From Flavimobilis marinus (GTDB lineage Bacteria; Actinomycetota; Actinomycetes; Actinomycetales; Cellulomonadaceae): a DNA stretch of 64,000 bases. The notes under the pieces were generated by a model. That model was not told the origin of the DNA. It was given only the letters and a program-made list of their open reading frames with translations, and searched no databases. Numbering within the stretch: the stretch's first letter is position 1; the number at the start of each line of letters is the position of its first letter. This document shows, in pieces, positions 21,108 to 32,400 of the stretch. The stretch lies in contig NZ_FONZ01000003.1 in NCBI RefSeq assembly GCF_900113055.1, positions 62,001-126,000 on the forward strand, in the 5' to 3' direction. The translations under genes were made by a program, and so were the position numbers.

Positions 21108-23180
21108 ATCACGGACACCACGCCCGCGACCAAGGGCCGCGGCAGCACTCCCTCAGGCTTCCGACCGGAGATCCAGGCTCTGCGGGCGGCAGCAGTCATT
21201 GCCGTGGTGGTTTACCACATCTGGCCCACGCGCCTGCGCGGAGGCTATGTGGGCGTCGACGTCTTCTTCGTCATCAGCGGCTACTTGATCACCGGGCATC
21301 TGTGGCGTGAGCTGAGCCAGTCCTCGACTATCAGGCTCGGTCAGTTCTGGGCGCGGCGGGCGAGGCGCTTGCTGCCCGCGTCACTCCTCGTCCTCGCAGT
21401 CACTGGCATCGCGACCTTCCTCTGGGCCCCGCAAGCTCGTTGGGGCCAGTTCTTCCAGGAGCTCCTCGCGAGCGCCCTGTATGTGGAGAACTGGCGCCTT
21501 GCGTCCGACTCCGTGGACTATCTCGCTGCCGAGAACGCCGCATCACCCGTGCAGCACTACTGGACGCTGTCGCTCGAGGAGCAGTTTTACGTCATCTGGC
21601 CGCTGATGATGCTCGCTGCAGTGGGCATCGGGCGCTGGCGCGCACGCGGGCGGCCTCGAGCACGGACTGCCGTGGTCACACTGCTGGGCACGACCGCGAT
21701 CGCGAGCTTCGTCTACTGCCTATGGCTGACGAGCGTCAGCCCGGCTGCGTACTTCTCCACGCCAGCGCGGATGTGGCAGTTCGCCCTCGGCGGCCTCGTC
21801 GCGCTGCTGATCCCCGCCGGTGTGCGCGCAGCGCGTTGGGCGACGATCTGCAGACTCGTTGGCTGGGCCATGCTGCTCGTGTCCGTATACCTGTTCACCG
21901 AGGCGACGTCCTTTCCTGGGTACGCCGCCCTTCTGCCCACTCTCGGGGCCGTAGCAATCATCGTCGGTGGCACGACCACCTCCGGACTTGGCGATTCGTT
22001 CTATGGGCGGCTCATCAGCCTCAGGCCCGTGCAGTACGTCGGGGCGATCTCGTACTCGACGTACCTGTGGCACTGGCCGCTCGTCGTGATGCTGCCTCCC
22101 CTCCTCGGCATCGGGCGCCCTTTCGCTCTCAACGTTGGTCTCTTGTCCGCCAGCCTCGTGCTCGGCGCCCTCACGAAGACGTTCGTCGAGGATCCCTGCC
22201 GGCGCGCGAAGTTTCTCGTCGAGGCCCCTGCTGTCCGGACCCTCACGCTGACCCTAGGCGGCATGGCGGTGGTCGTGGCGGTGGCGGGTGCGGGAATCGT
22301 CGAGACCGACCGGCAAGAAGAAGCATCGAACGAACTCGTCGGGGCGTACCTCGAGAGCTCGGCGTGCCTCGGCGCCCTCGCCATTGCCGGTCCCGATGCG
22401 CCTTGCTCCGATCCTGCCCTCGACGGAAGGATCCTTCCCGCGCTAGCCGCGGTGAGTGACGACACCGGGCAGGCGTACTGGTGCTACGACACCGATCCGA
22501 GCGCTGACATCGAATCATGCACCTACGGTTCATCGACGCCGACAGCACGCCGCGTCGCTCTAGTGGGCGACTCGCACGCGGCGATGCTCCTGCCTGCGCT
22601 GTACGACCACCTCGCCGTCCTTGACTGGTCGGTCGACACCTACGTTGCACGGGGTTGCATGTGGCGCTCGGCACCGCCGACCGCCGACGACGCGTGCTCC
22701 GAGCGTCAACGCGCGCTTCAAGCCCGACTCATGAGTGGTGGCTACGATCTCGTGCTCTTGACCGCCCGCCGCAATCCTGACCTGTCGACTGCTGAGATCG
22801 ACTCGCTTGCAGTGAGCTATGCGGCCGCATGGGAGCCGCTGACGGCAGCTGGCGTCGAAGTGGTCCCCGTCATAGACAATCCCACTGTCACCACGTCGGA
22901 CCTCGACTGCGTCATCCTTGCGAGCTCGCCCGATGCCGCCGCCGCATGCTCCGTCCCGATGAGCGAAGCACTCGGCCCTGATCCGCTACAGATCGCGAGT
23001 CGACTCACTGACGGTAACGTCGAAGCCATCGATCTGTCGTCGATCTACTGCGACGAGCGCTGCCCGATGGTCATCGGGAACGTCGCTGTCTATCGCGACG
23101 AGCACCACATCACTGCCACATTCGCCCGTACGCTCGGGCCGATCCTGGTCCGAGAACTGAGCGCCCGCACTGGCCGCTGA
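21108..23180 (+). CDS. membrane acyltransferase of the OafA family with SGNH domain; apparent ATC start
   Basis: The protein is about 690 residues long. The acyltransferase-3 domain contains FRPEIQALRAAAVIAVVVYH, GGYVGVDVFFVISGYLIT, SPVQHYWTLSLEEQFYVIWP and SYSTYLWHWPLVV. The SGNH domain has ALVGDSHAAMLLPALY and YRDEHHITATFA. The conserved N-terminal block lies upstream of the first GTG (21204), and no in-frame ATG, GTG or TTG exists between it and the upstream stop at 21015. ATC codons at 21105 and 21108 lie 7 and 10 bases after GAAGG and give the natural-looking N-terminus TDTTPATKGRGS. Either ATC is used as start, or the start codon has mutated or was misread. It is a paralogue of the acyltransferase at 9304-11415. 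Confidence 0.88.
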   Translation: MTDTTPATKGRGSTPSGFRPEIQALRAAAVIAVVVYHIWPTRLRGGYVGVDVFFVISGYLITGHLWRELSQSSTIRLGQFWARRARRLLPASLLVLAVTGIATFLWAPQARWGQFFQELLASALYVENWRLASDSVDYLAAENAASPVQHYWTLSLEEQFYVIWPLMMLAAVGIGRWRARGRPRARTAVVTLLGTTAIASFVYCLWLTSVSPAAYFSTPARMWQFALGGLVALLIPAGVRAARWATICRLVGWAMLLVSVYLFTEATSFPGYAALLPTLGAVAIIVGGTTTSGLGDSFYGRLISLRPVQYVGAISYSTYLWHWPLVVMLPPLLGIGRPFALNVGLLSASLVLGALTKTFVEDPCRRAKFLVEAPAVRTLTLTLGGMAVVVAVAGAGIVETDRQEEASNELVGAYLESSACLGALAIAGPDAPCSDPALDGRILPALAAVSDDTGQAYWCYDTDPSADIESCTYGSSTPTARRVALVGDSHAAMLLPALYDHLAVLDWSVDTYVARGCMWRSAPPTADDACSERQRALQARLMSGGYDLVLLTARRNPDLSTAEIDSLAVSYAAAWEPLTAAGVEVVPVIDNPTVTTSDLDCVILASSPDAAAACSVPMSEALGPDPLQIASRLTDGNVEAIDLSSIYCDERCPMVIGNVAVYRDEHHITATFARTLGPILVRELSARTGR

Positions 23181-23190
23181 GGTGAACTAG

Positions 23191-24342
23191 ATGGAGACGA
23201 CGATGAAGACTTCCACGTTGCGGGAGAGACTCAGCGCAGTCAGCCGAGTGCTTGCGTACCCGGCGTGGCAGGACAATCCATACCTCAACATGCTCTACCT
23301 GGGTCTCCGGTCCCGCGGCGTTCCTGTCTCGTTCGTCTCCGGGTTCGAACGGCTCCTCCGGGAGATCTCCGCAACCAAGCGCGGGGACATCCTGCACGTC
23401 CACTGGACGCAGCAGATCTGCCAGGGTGCGTCAGACGAAGACACTGCGTGGCTAAACCTCGCTCGGTTCAAAGATCACGTCAACGGCGCAGTCGGACGTG
23501 GCGTCGTCGTCGTGTGGACCATCCACAACTTGATCCCGCACGAGACCCGCTTCCGCGAACCCGAGCTGGACCTCAGCCGTTACCTCGTCGGGGTTGCGAC
23601 GCGGCTCCACGTGATGTCTGAGGAGACGGCGACGGTGTTCCGAGCTGTTGCCGAGCTCCCGCATGAGAAGACGGTAATCGTCCCGCACTCGAGCTACTTC
23701 GGCATATACGAGCAGACCATGACCCGCGAGGCAGCTCGGGCATCCTTCGGCCTCAGCCCGAACCAGAAGAGTGTGCTGTTCTTCGGACAGATGCGGTCCT
23801 ACAAGGGACTCGACCTGTTAATCGAGGCGTGCGCCCAACTCCACGCCCGATCGGCCGACGTCGCGCTACTCATGGCGGGAAAGGCCAGACCGGAGGAGCT
23901 CAGCGCTATCGACGACATGTTCAAGCGCCCGTTCCCGAACATCCGCCGACACGGGTTCATCGATCACCCTGAGGTACCGACTTGGTTCGCCGCAGCTGAC
24001 GTCGTCGTCGTGCCGTACAAGGACTTCCTCAACTCGGGCACGATGTTCCTTGCGGCGACGTTTGGTGTCCCGGTGCTGCTCCCGGGTCTCCCCCACGTCC
24101 GCGAGCAGTTCAGTGGCCAAAGTTGGGTGCTGTTCTTCGATCCCGAGGGCGGGGCAAGCGAGGTAGCCGCCGCGATCGATGCGTTCGAGGACCCTGACGG
24201 TGAGATTGCCCGCGACGCGCTCAACTTCGCGCGTTCGTATCGGCCGTCCGACATGAGCGAGGACTTCGCCGCACTCATCGCCGACATCGCCGTCAGCGAA
24301 TCGGTAGACGCGACGGTGACTCCCGAGGTGTCCACCCCGTAG
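23191..24342 (+). CDS. GT4-like (GT-B fold) glycosyltransferase
   Basis: The 383-residue protein has a GT-B fold. The N-terminal domain includes DILHVHWTQQICQG and VVVVWTIHNLIPHE, as in beta-mannosyl or glucosyl transferases of exopolysaccharide pathways. The C-terminal domain begins near residue 190 with SVLFFGQMRSYKGLDLLIEA, then RRHGFIDHPEVPTWFAAADVVVVPYKDFLNSG, the donor-binding region of family 4. The ATG at 23191 has AGGTG about 7 bases upstream; a second ATG at 23203 is possible. It is 10 bases from the acyltransferase stop, so both share a transcript. Confidence 0.88.
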   Translation: METTMKTSTLRERLSAVSRVLAYPAWQDNPYLNMLYLGLRSRGVPVSFVSGFERLLREISATKRGDILHVHWTQQICQGASDEDTAWLNLARFKDHVNGAVGRGVVVVWTIHNLIPHETRFREPELDLSRYLVGVATRLHVMSEETATVFRAVAELPHEKTVIVPHSSYFGIYEQTMTREAARASFGLSPNQKSVLFFGQMRSYKGLDLLIEACAQLHARSADVALLMAGKARPEELSAIDDMFKRPFPNIRRHGFIDHPEVPTWFAAADVVVVPYKDFLNSGTMFLAATFGVPVLLPGLPHVREQFSGQSWVLFFDPEGGASEVAAAIDAFEDPDGEIARDALNFARSYRPSDMSEDFAALIADIAVSESVDATVTPEVSTP

Positions 24343-24345
24343 CAG

Positions 24346-24362
24346 TAGACTGCCTAACCATG
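24346..24362 (+). promoter_or_regulatory. TAGACT -10 box before ugd: leaderless start
   Basis: TAGACT (24346-24351) is followed by eight bases and the ATG at 24360. No ribosome site lies between them. Confidence 0.5.
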
Positions 24363-25682
24363 CGCATCTCAGTGATCGGTTGTGGGTATCTGGGCGCCGT
24401 GCATGCGGCCTGCATGGCGGAGGTGGGCCACGACGTCGTGGGCATCGACGTCGACGCCGCCAAGGTCGCACTGCTCTCGGCCGGGCAGGCACCCTTCCAC
24501 GAGCCCGGCTTCAACGAGGTGCTGGCGCGCAACGTCGCGGCCGGCCGGCTGCGGTTCTCCACCGACTTCGCTGACCTCGCCGACGCTCAGGTGCACTTCA
24601 TCGGCGTCGGCACCCCCCAGGCGCCCGGCTCGATCGCGGCGGACCTGACCTACGTCGACGCCGCGATCACCGCGCTGGTCCCCCACCTGGGCGAGCACCC
24701 CGACGGACCCACGCTCGTCGTCGGCAAGTCCACCGTGCCCGTGGGCACGGCCGCGCGGCTGGCCGAGGTCGTCGCCCCCACCGGCGCGCACCTGGTGTGG
24801 AACCCGGAGTTCCTGCGCGAGGGCTTCGCGGTCCAGGACACCCTGTCCCCGGACCGCATCGTCTACGGCCTGCCCACCGACCCCGCCCAGGCGACGGCGT
24901 CGCGCGACACGCTCGACGCCGTCTACCGGACGCTGCTCGACCAGGACATCCCCCGCCTGGTCACCGACTACGCCACGGCCGAGCTCGTCAAGGTCGCCGC
25001 CAACTCGTTCCTGGCCACGAAGATCTCCTTCATCAACGCGATGGCCGAGCTGTGCGAGGCCACCGGCGCCGACGTCACCCAGCTGGCCGAGGCGATCGGC
25101 CACGACGACCGCATCGGACCGAAGTTCCTCAAGGCGGGCATCGGGTTCGGCGGCGGCTGCCTGCCCAAGGACATCCGCGCGTTCATGGCCCGCGCCGGCG
25201 AGCTCGGCGTCGACCAGGCCCTGACGTTCCTGCGCGAGGTCGACAACATCAACGACCGCCGCCGCTCGCACGCCGTCGAGCTGGCCCGCACGGCCGTGGG
25301 CGGGGAGCTGTCCGGCAAGCGCATCGCCGTGCTCGGTGCGGCGTTCAAGCCCAACAGCGACGACATGCGCAACTCCCCCGCCCTCGACATCGCCAACGCG
25401 ATCGCAGGCCAGGGCGCCAGCGTCGTCATCACCGACCCCGCCGCAGGCCCCGTCCTTGCGCGCCAGCGACCCGACATGGAGGTCGCCCCCGACGCCGCCA
25501 CCGCCGTCGCCGGCGCGGACGTCGTGATGCTCCTGACCGAGTGGCAGGACTTCCGCGACCTCGACCCCGCCGAGCTCAAGGCCCACGTCGCCACGCCGTG
25601 GATCATCGACGGCCGCAACGCCCTCGACCCTGTCGCCTGGCGCGCCGCCGGCTGGACCTACCAGGGCATCGGACGCCCATAG
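24360..25682 (+). CDS. ugd: UDP-glucose 6-dehydrogenase
   Basis: The 440-residue protein has the N-terminal Rossmann motif [20 protein letters not shown] with the NAD-binding acidic residue in [16 protein letters not shown], the STVPVGT block, [13 protein letters not shown] and the catalytic cysteine in [14 protein letters not shown] follow, and the C-terminal [16 protein letters not shown] binds UDP. It oxidises UDP-glucose to UDP-glucuronate, a precursor for acidic surface polysaccharides or teichuronic acids. Its GC content is much higher than in the glycosyltransferase genes to the left, marking the edge of that region. Confidence 0.95.
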   Translation: MRISVIGCGYLGAVHAACMAEVGHDVVGIDVDAAKVALLSAGQAPFHEPGFNEVLARNVAAGRLRFSTDFADLADAQVHFIGVGTPQAPGSIAADLTYVDAAITALVPHLGEHPDGPTLVVGKSTVPVGTAARLAEVVAPTGAHLVWNPEFLREGFAVQDTLSPDRIVYGLPTDPAQATASRDTLDAVYRTLLDQDIPRLVTDYATAELVKVAANSFLATKISFINAMAELCEATGADVTQLAEAIGHDDRIGPKFLKAGIGFGGGCLPKDIRAFMARAGELGVDQALTFLREVDNINDRRRSHAVELARTAVGGELSGKRIAVLGAAFKPNSDDMRNSPALDIANAIAGQGASVVITDPAAGPVLARQRPDMEVAPDAATAVAGADVVMLLTEWQDFRDLDPAELKAHVATPWIIDGRNALDPVAWRAAGWTYQGIGRP

Positions 25683-25722
25683 TTCAGCGGCACCTTCTTC
25701 CTGCTCACGAGAACGAGGTCCC

Positions 25723-26583
25723 ATGCGCGGAATCATCCTGGCCGGCGGGTCCGGCACACGCCTTCACCCCATCACGATGGGCGTGAGCAAGCAGCTCGTG
25801 CCGGTGTACGACAAGCCGATGATCTATTACCCCTTGTCGACCCTCATGCTGGCGGGAATCCGCGACGTTCTCGTGATCACGACGCCGCACGACGCGGATC
25901 AATTCCAGCGTCTCCTCGGTGACGGGTCGCAGTTCGGCGTCTCCATCAGCTACACGGTCCAGGCCGAGCCGAACGGTCTCGCGCAGGCCTTCGTGCTCGG
26001 AGCGGACTTCGTGGGAACTGAGTCCTCAGCCCTGGTGTTGGGCGACAACATCTTCTATGGCCCCGGCCTCGGGCAACAGCTGACGAAGTTCTCGGACATC
26101 GACGGCGGCGCGGTGTTCGCCTACCGGGTGGCTGATCCGACTGCCTATGGTGTCGTCGAGTTCGATGACGCCGGCCGGGCCCTCTCGCTCGAGGAGAAGC
26201 CTGCACAGCCCAAGAGCAGCTACGCGGTGCCTGGCCTTTACTTCTACGACAATGATGTCATCGAGATCGCACGCGACCTCAAGCCGTCAGCGCGCGGCGA
26301 GTACGAGATCACCGACGTCAACCGCGAGTACCTGAGCCAGGGCCGCCTTCAGGTCGAGGTGTTGCCGCGCGGCACCGCCTGGCTCGACACCGGCACATTC
26401 GACTCGCTGCTCGAGGCCTCCGACTTCGTCCGCACCATCGAGAACCGCCAGGGCCTCAAGATCGGCGCTCCTGAGGAGATCGCATGGCGCCAGGGGTTCC
26501 TCAGCGATACCGAGCTCGCGACGCGCGGAGAGGCCCTCGCCAAGTCGGGGTACGGGACCTACCTCCTGAGCTTGCTCGCCTGA
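25723..26583 (+). CDS. rmlA: glucose-1-phosphate thymidylyltransferase
   Basis: The 286-residue protein begins [20 protein letters not shown], the nucleotide-binding signature of RmlA, followed by [20 protein letters not shown]. It has [11 protein letters not shown] (metal site) and [12 protein letters not shown] near residue 195, all in the standard RmlA positions and length. It makes dTDP-glucose from glucose-1-phosphate and dTTP, the first step to dTDP-L-rhamnose. GAGG 6 bases before the ATG is the ribosome site. The next gene, rmlD, converges on it 15 bases away. Confidence 0.97.
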   Translation: MRGIILAGGSGTRLHPITMGVSKQLVPVYDKPMIYYPLSTLMLAGIRDVLVITTPHDADQFQRLLGDGSQFGVSISYTVQAEPNGLAQAFVLGADFVGTESSALVLGDNIFYGPGLGQQLTKFSDIDGGAVFAYRVADPTAYGVVEFDDAGRALSLEEKPAQPKSSYAVPGLYFYDNDVIEIARDLKPSARGEYEITDVNREYLSQGRLQVEVLPRGTAWLDTGTFDSLLEASDFVRTIENRQGLKIGAPEEIAWRQGFLSDTELATRGEALAKSGYGTYLLSLLA

Positions 26584-26597
26584 TGCCGCCGCGCTCC

Positions 26598-27464
26598 TCA
26601 GTCGCCCAACACCTCGCTGCGGAACCGGTCGTCGGACGCCGCTGCTGACCACCGCTCGTGCCACGGCGCGATCGGCTCCACGCCTGCCGCGACAAGCCGG
26701 TCGTGCCCGAGGACCGAGTACGCCGGGCGCGGCGCGGGCCGCGTGAACTCCGCGCTGGTGGTCGCCGAGACGATCGCCGGGTCCATGCCCGCGCTCTCGA
26801 CGGCCGCGCGAGCGAAGTCGTACCAGGACGCGACACCGCTCGAGGTGCCGTGGTAGATGCCGCCCGGCACCTCAGCGTCGACCATGCGCAGGATCAGGTC
26901 TGCGAGATCGGCGGTCCAGGTGGGCTGCCCCACCTGGTCGCTGACGACGCCCAGCGCGCCCCGCGCGCGGCCGGCGCGGACGATCGTCCGCGGGAAGCTC
27001 GCTCCGCCGGCCCCATACAGCCATGCCGTGCGGACGATGACGTGGTGGGCACCCGCGGCGAGCACACCCCACTCCCCCGCCGCCTTGGTCCGGCCGTACG
27101 CGGAGGCGGGCCGCACCGGCGCGTCCTCGGCGTAGGGACTGGTCGCGTCGCCAGCGAACACGTAGTCGGTCGAGACCTGCACCAGGCGCGCGTGGTGCTC
27201 TGACGCCGCCCGCGCCAGGTTGGCGGGGCCGACGGCGTTGACGTCGAACGCCGCGCCCTCGTTCGTCTCGGCGTCGTCGACGGCCGTCCAGGCCGCGCAG
27301 TTGACCACGACGTCGAACCCGGCGACCGCCTCACGGCAGGCTGCTGCATCCGTGATGTCGAGCTCGGCACGATCGCTCACCGTGATCGCGTGCCCCGCCT
27401 GCCGCGCGACGTCGACGACGTCCTGTCCGAGCATTCCCGCCCCACCTGCGACCAACCAGCGCAC
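26598..27464 (-). CDS. rmlD: dTDP-4-dehydrorhamnose reductase
   Basis: The 288-residue NAD(P)H-dependent reductase performs the last step to dTDP-L-rhamnose. It has VAGGAGMLGQDVVDVA (Rossmann GxxGxxG), DVVVNCAAWTAVDDAE, LVQVSTDYVFAG, the catalytic Y-x3-K in YGRTK and VRTAWLYG. Two GTG starts are possible: 27470 lies inside the ribosome site, whereas 27464 has AGAGGAG 5 bases upstream, so 27464 was chosen. It is divergent from rmlC, with about 90 bases between the starts. Confidence 0.95.
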   Translation of the reverse strand: MRWLVAGGAGMLGQDVVDVARQAGHAITVSDRAELDITDAAACREAVAGFDVVVNCAAWTAVDDAETNEGAAFDVNAVGPANLARAASEHHARLVQVSTDYVFAGDATSPYAEDAPVRPASAYGRTKAAGEWGVLAAGAHHVIVRTAWLYGAGGASFPRTIVRAGRARGALGVVSDQVGQPTWTADLADLILRMVDAEVPGGIYHGTSSGVASWYDFARAAVESAGMDPAIVSATTSAEFTRPAPRPAYSVLGHDRLVAAGVEPIAPWHERWSAAASDDRFRSEVLGD

Positions 27465-27552
27465 AACCACTCCTCTGACGACGACCGGGCCAAGTATCGG
27501 GTCGACACGCTACCTCGATAGAGTGACGGCCACCGTCCATCCGAGGAGAACC

Positions 27553-28179
27553 ATGCAGTATCGCGAGCTCAAGGTCCCCGGCGCGTGGGAGATCACGCCC
27601 CAGCAGTACGGCGACCCCCGGGGGGTCTTCCTCGAGTGGTTCAAGGGTTCGGTGTTCGCCGAGCACGTGGGTCATCCGCTGGACCTCGTGCAGGCGAACA
27701 TGTCGGTCTCCGCGGCCGGTGTGCTGCGGGGCATCCACTTCGCTGATGTCCCCCCGGGGCAGGCGAAGTACGTGGTGTGCCCCAAGGGCGCGGTGCTCGA
27801 CGTCGTCGTCGACATCCGGGTGGGCTCGCCCACCTTCGGCCAGTGGGACAGTGTCCTGCTCGACGACGTCGCCCGGCGGGGCATCTACCTCGGCGAGGGC
27901 CTGGGGCATGCCTTCCTCTCCCTCGAGGACGACTCGACCGTGATGTACCTCTGCTCGACCGGCTACAACCCGGGCGGCGAGCACGGCATCCACCCGCTCG
28001 ACCCCGAGGTCGGCATCGAGTGGCCCACGGTCGGTCGCGACGGGACGCCGCTGACGTACACGCTGTCGGACAAGGACACTGCGGCCCCGACGCTGTCCGA
28101 GGCGCGCGAGCAGGGGTTGCTCCCGACGCACGAGGCCGGCGCCGCCTACGTGGCTTCGCTCGGCGGCGCGACCCCCTGA
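27553..28179 (+). CDS. rmlC: dTDP-4-dehydrorhamnose 3,5-epimerase
   Basis: The 208-residue cupin enzyme has DPRGVFLEWFKG, QANMSVSAAGVLRGIHFAD with the catalytic His, GQAKYVVCPKGAVLDVVVD, and EGLGHAFLSLEDDSTVMYLCS. These are the RmlC landmarks in order. The ATG at 27553 has GAGGAG upstream, which rules out the open frame from 27220 that overlaps rmlD on the other strand. It epimerises the 4-keto-6-deoxyglucose made by RmlB. Confidence 0.96.
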   Translation: MQYRELKVPGAWEITPQQYGDPRGVFLEWFKGSVFAEHVGHPLDLVQANMSVSAAGVLRGIHFADVPPGQAKYVVCPKGAVLDVVVDIRVGSPTFGQWDSVLLDDVARRGIYLGEGLGHAFLSLEDDSTVMYLCSTGYNPGGEHGIHPLDPEVGIEWPTVGRDGTPLTYTLSDKDTAAPTLSEAREQGLLPTHEAGAAYVASLGGATP

Positions 28180-28194
28180 GGCCCGGCGGCCGCG

Positions 28195-31023
<2,829 letters not shown>

Positions 31024-31024
<1 letters not shown>

Positions 31025-31037
31025 TGTCGTTACCTTA
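31024..31037 (-). promoter_or_regulatory. TAAGGT -10 box of the marR-MFS operon: leaderless start
   Basis: On the minus strand TAAGGT (31037-31032) is followed by seven bases and the GTG at 31024. Confidence 0.55.
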
Positions 31038-31040
31038 GTT

Positions 31041-31057
31041 CATTACCTAGGGTAATG
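31041..31057. promoter_or_regulatory. MarR operator palindrome
   Basis: CATTACC-TAG-GGTAATG is a perfect 7-bp inverted repeat, the size and AT-rich style of MarR sites. It lies just upstream of the -10 box, inside the -35/-10 spacer, so binding would block RNA polymerase. Confidence 0.7.
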
Positions 31058-31096
31058 AAATGCCTCCGGTGTGGAGATGCCGTGAACGGGTGGCGC

Positions 31097-32296
31097 CTAC
31101 GGCACGAACGCCATCACCGCTTCACCCTCGCCACGCACCTCGAGGCGACCCTCGTCGTGCCGGACGAACACCGTCTCGCCCTTGGTGAGCGCGACCTCCG
31201 CGCCGCCGGCCGTGCGCAGGGCGACGGCTCCGGCGGTGCAGATGACGATCCGCGGCCCGTCCTGGGTCGCGTAGTGCACCCGGGAGCTGGCGGTGGGGCG
31301 GATGACCGCGAGGGCGAACTCGTCCGCAGGCGGGCGGACGACGTCGGGCTTGCCCTCGGCCCCGGGCACGACGCTCGGCCGGCTCGGGGCGCCGTCGTCG
31401 TATACGGTGCACGCGAGGAGAGCCTCGACGTCGACGTGCTTGGGGGTGATGCCGGCGCGCAGCACGTTGTCCGAGCTCGCCATGATCTCGAGGCCGAGCC
31501 CTCCGAGGTAGGCGTGCACGACGCCGGCCGGGACGTACATGGCCTCGCCCGGCGCGAGGGAGAACCTGTTGAGCAGGATCGAGGCGATCGCCCCGGGGTC
31601 GGTCGGGTACCAGTGGGCGAGGGCCACCAGGGTGCCGTACGCGCGAGCGCCCGGGCCGCCGTCCTCGAGGGCGTCGAGGCGCGCCTCGCACGAGCGTGCG
31701 GTCTCGTCGATCTCCTCGCGGCTCACCTCGCCGCGTCGGCAGACGGTGAGCTCGAAGGCGCGCTGGATGCCGGTGCGGGTGGGGTCGGCCACGAGGGTGT
31801 CGCGGATCTGCGCGGCCAGGGGGCCGACGATGCCGTCGAGCAGCTCGATCACGCGGCGCGGCTGGCGGAACCCGCTGAGGCCTTCGAACCGCGTGAGGGC
31901 GTAGAGCATCTCGGGCTTGTGCTGGTCGTCGTGGAAGCTGCGCTCGGGCGCGTGCCGGGCGACTCCGGCCGCTTCCTCGCGGGCGAAGCCCTCCCGCGCC
32001 TGGTCGGCGTTCGGGTGCACCTGGAGGGAAAGAGGCCGCGACGCAGCGAGAACCTTGAACAGGTAGGGCAGGCGATCGCCGAACCGCGCGGACACCCGCG
32101 GGCCCACGGTGCCGGCGGGGTCGTCGTCGATGACGTCGCGCAGGCTGCGGCCGCGCACCCGGGACGGACCGTCCGGGTGGGCGCCCATCCACACCTCGGC
32201 CACCGGGCGCCCGTCGGCCTCGGCGCCGAGGAAGGTCGGGATCGCCGTCATGGAACCCCAGTCGTAGTGCTTCACGACGTTGGTCAGGCGATACAC
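31097..32296 (-). CDS. manA: mannose-6-phosphate isomerase, class I
   Basis: The 399-residue cupin enzyme has YRLTNVVKHYDWGS at the start, KVLAASRPLSLQVHPN with zinc ligands Gln and His, HDDQHKPEMLYALT with Glu and His, and PGEAMYVPAGVVHAYLGGLGLEIMASSDN in the C-terminal cupin. It interconverts fructose-6-phosphate and mannose-6-phosphate and so feeds GDP-mannose. It starts at a GTG with GAGGAGG upstream; a TAAGGT at 32324-32329 may be the -10 box. It is transcribed alone. Confidence 0.96.
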   Translation of the reverse strand: MYRLTNVVKHYDWGSMTAIPTFLGAEADGRPVAEVWMGAHPDGPSRVRGRSLRDVIDDDPAGTVGPRVSARFGDRLPYLFKVLAASRPLSLQVHPNADQAREGFAREEAAGVARHAPERSFHDDQHKPEMLYALTRFEGLSGFRQPRRVIELLDGIVGPLAAQIRDTLVADPTRTGIQRAFELTVCRRGEVSREEIDETARSCEARLDALEDGGPGARAYGTLVALAHWYPTDPGAIASILLNRFSLAPGEAMYVPAGVVHAYLGGLGLEIMASSDNVLRAGITPKHVDVEALLACTVYDDGAPSRPSVVPGAEGKPDVVRPPADEFALAVIRPTASSRVHYATQDGPRIVICTAGAVALRTAGGAEVALTKGETVFVRHDEGRLEVRGEGEAVMAFVP

Positions 32297-32338
32297 GTGT
32301 CCTCCTCGGTGGCTGCCGAGGTCACCTTAGCGGAGGCG

Positions 32339-32377
32339 CCGTCGGCCCCACCTCCAAGCGGGAGGCGGGGCCGACGG
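32339..32377 (-). terminator. 17-bp hairpin after the purine permease gene
   Basis: The arms at 32339-32355 and 32361-32377 pair over 17 positions with a single mismatch and a 5-base loop. The hairpin begins 24 bases past the permease stop and before the manA promoter, so it is the terminator of the permease gene. Confidence 0.85.
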
Positions 32378-32400
32378 TGCTGAGGATCGTGCACCTCAGG

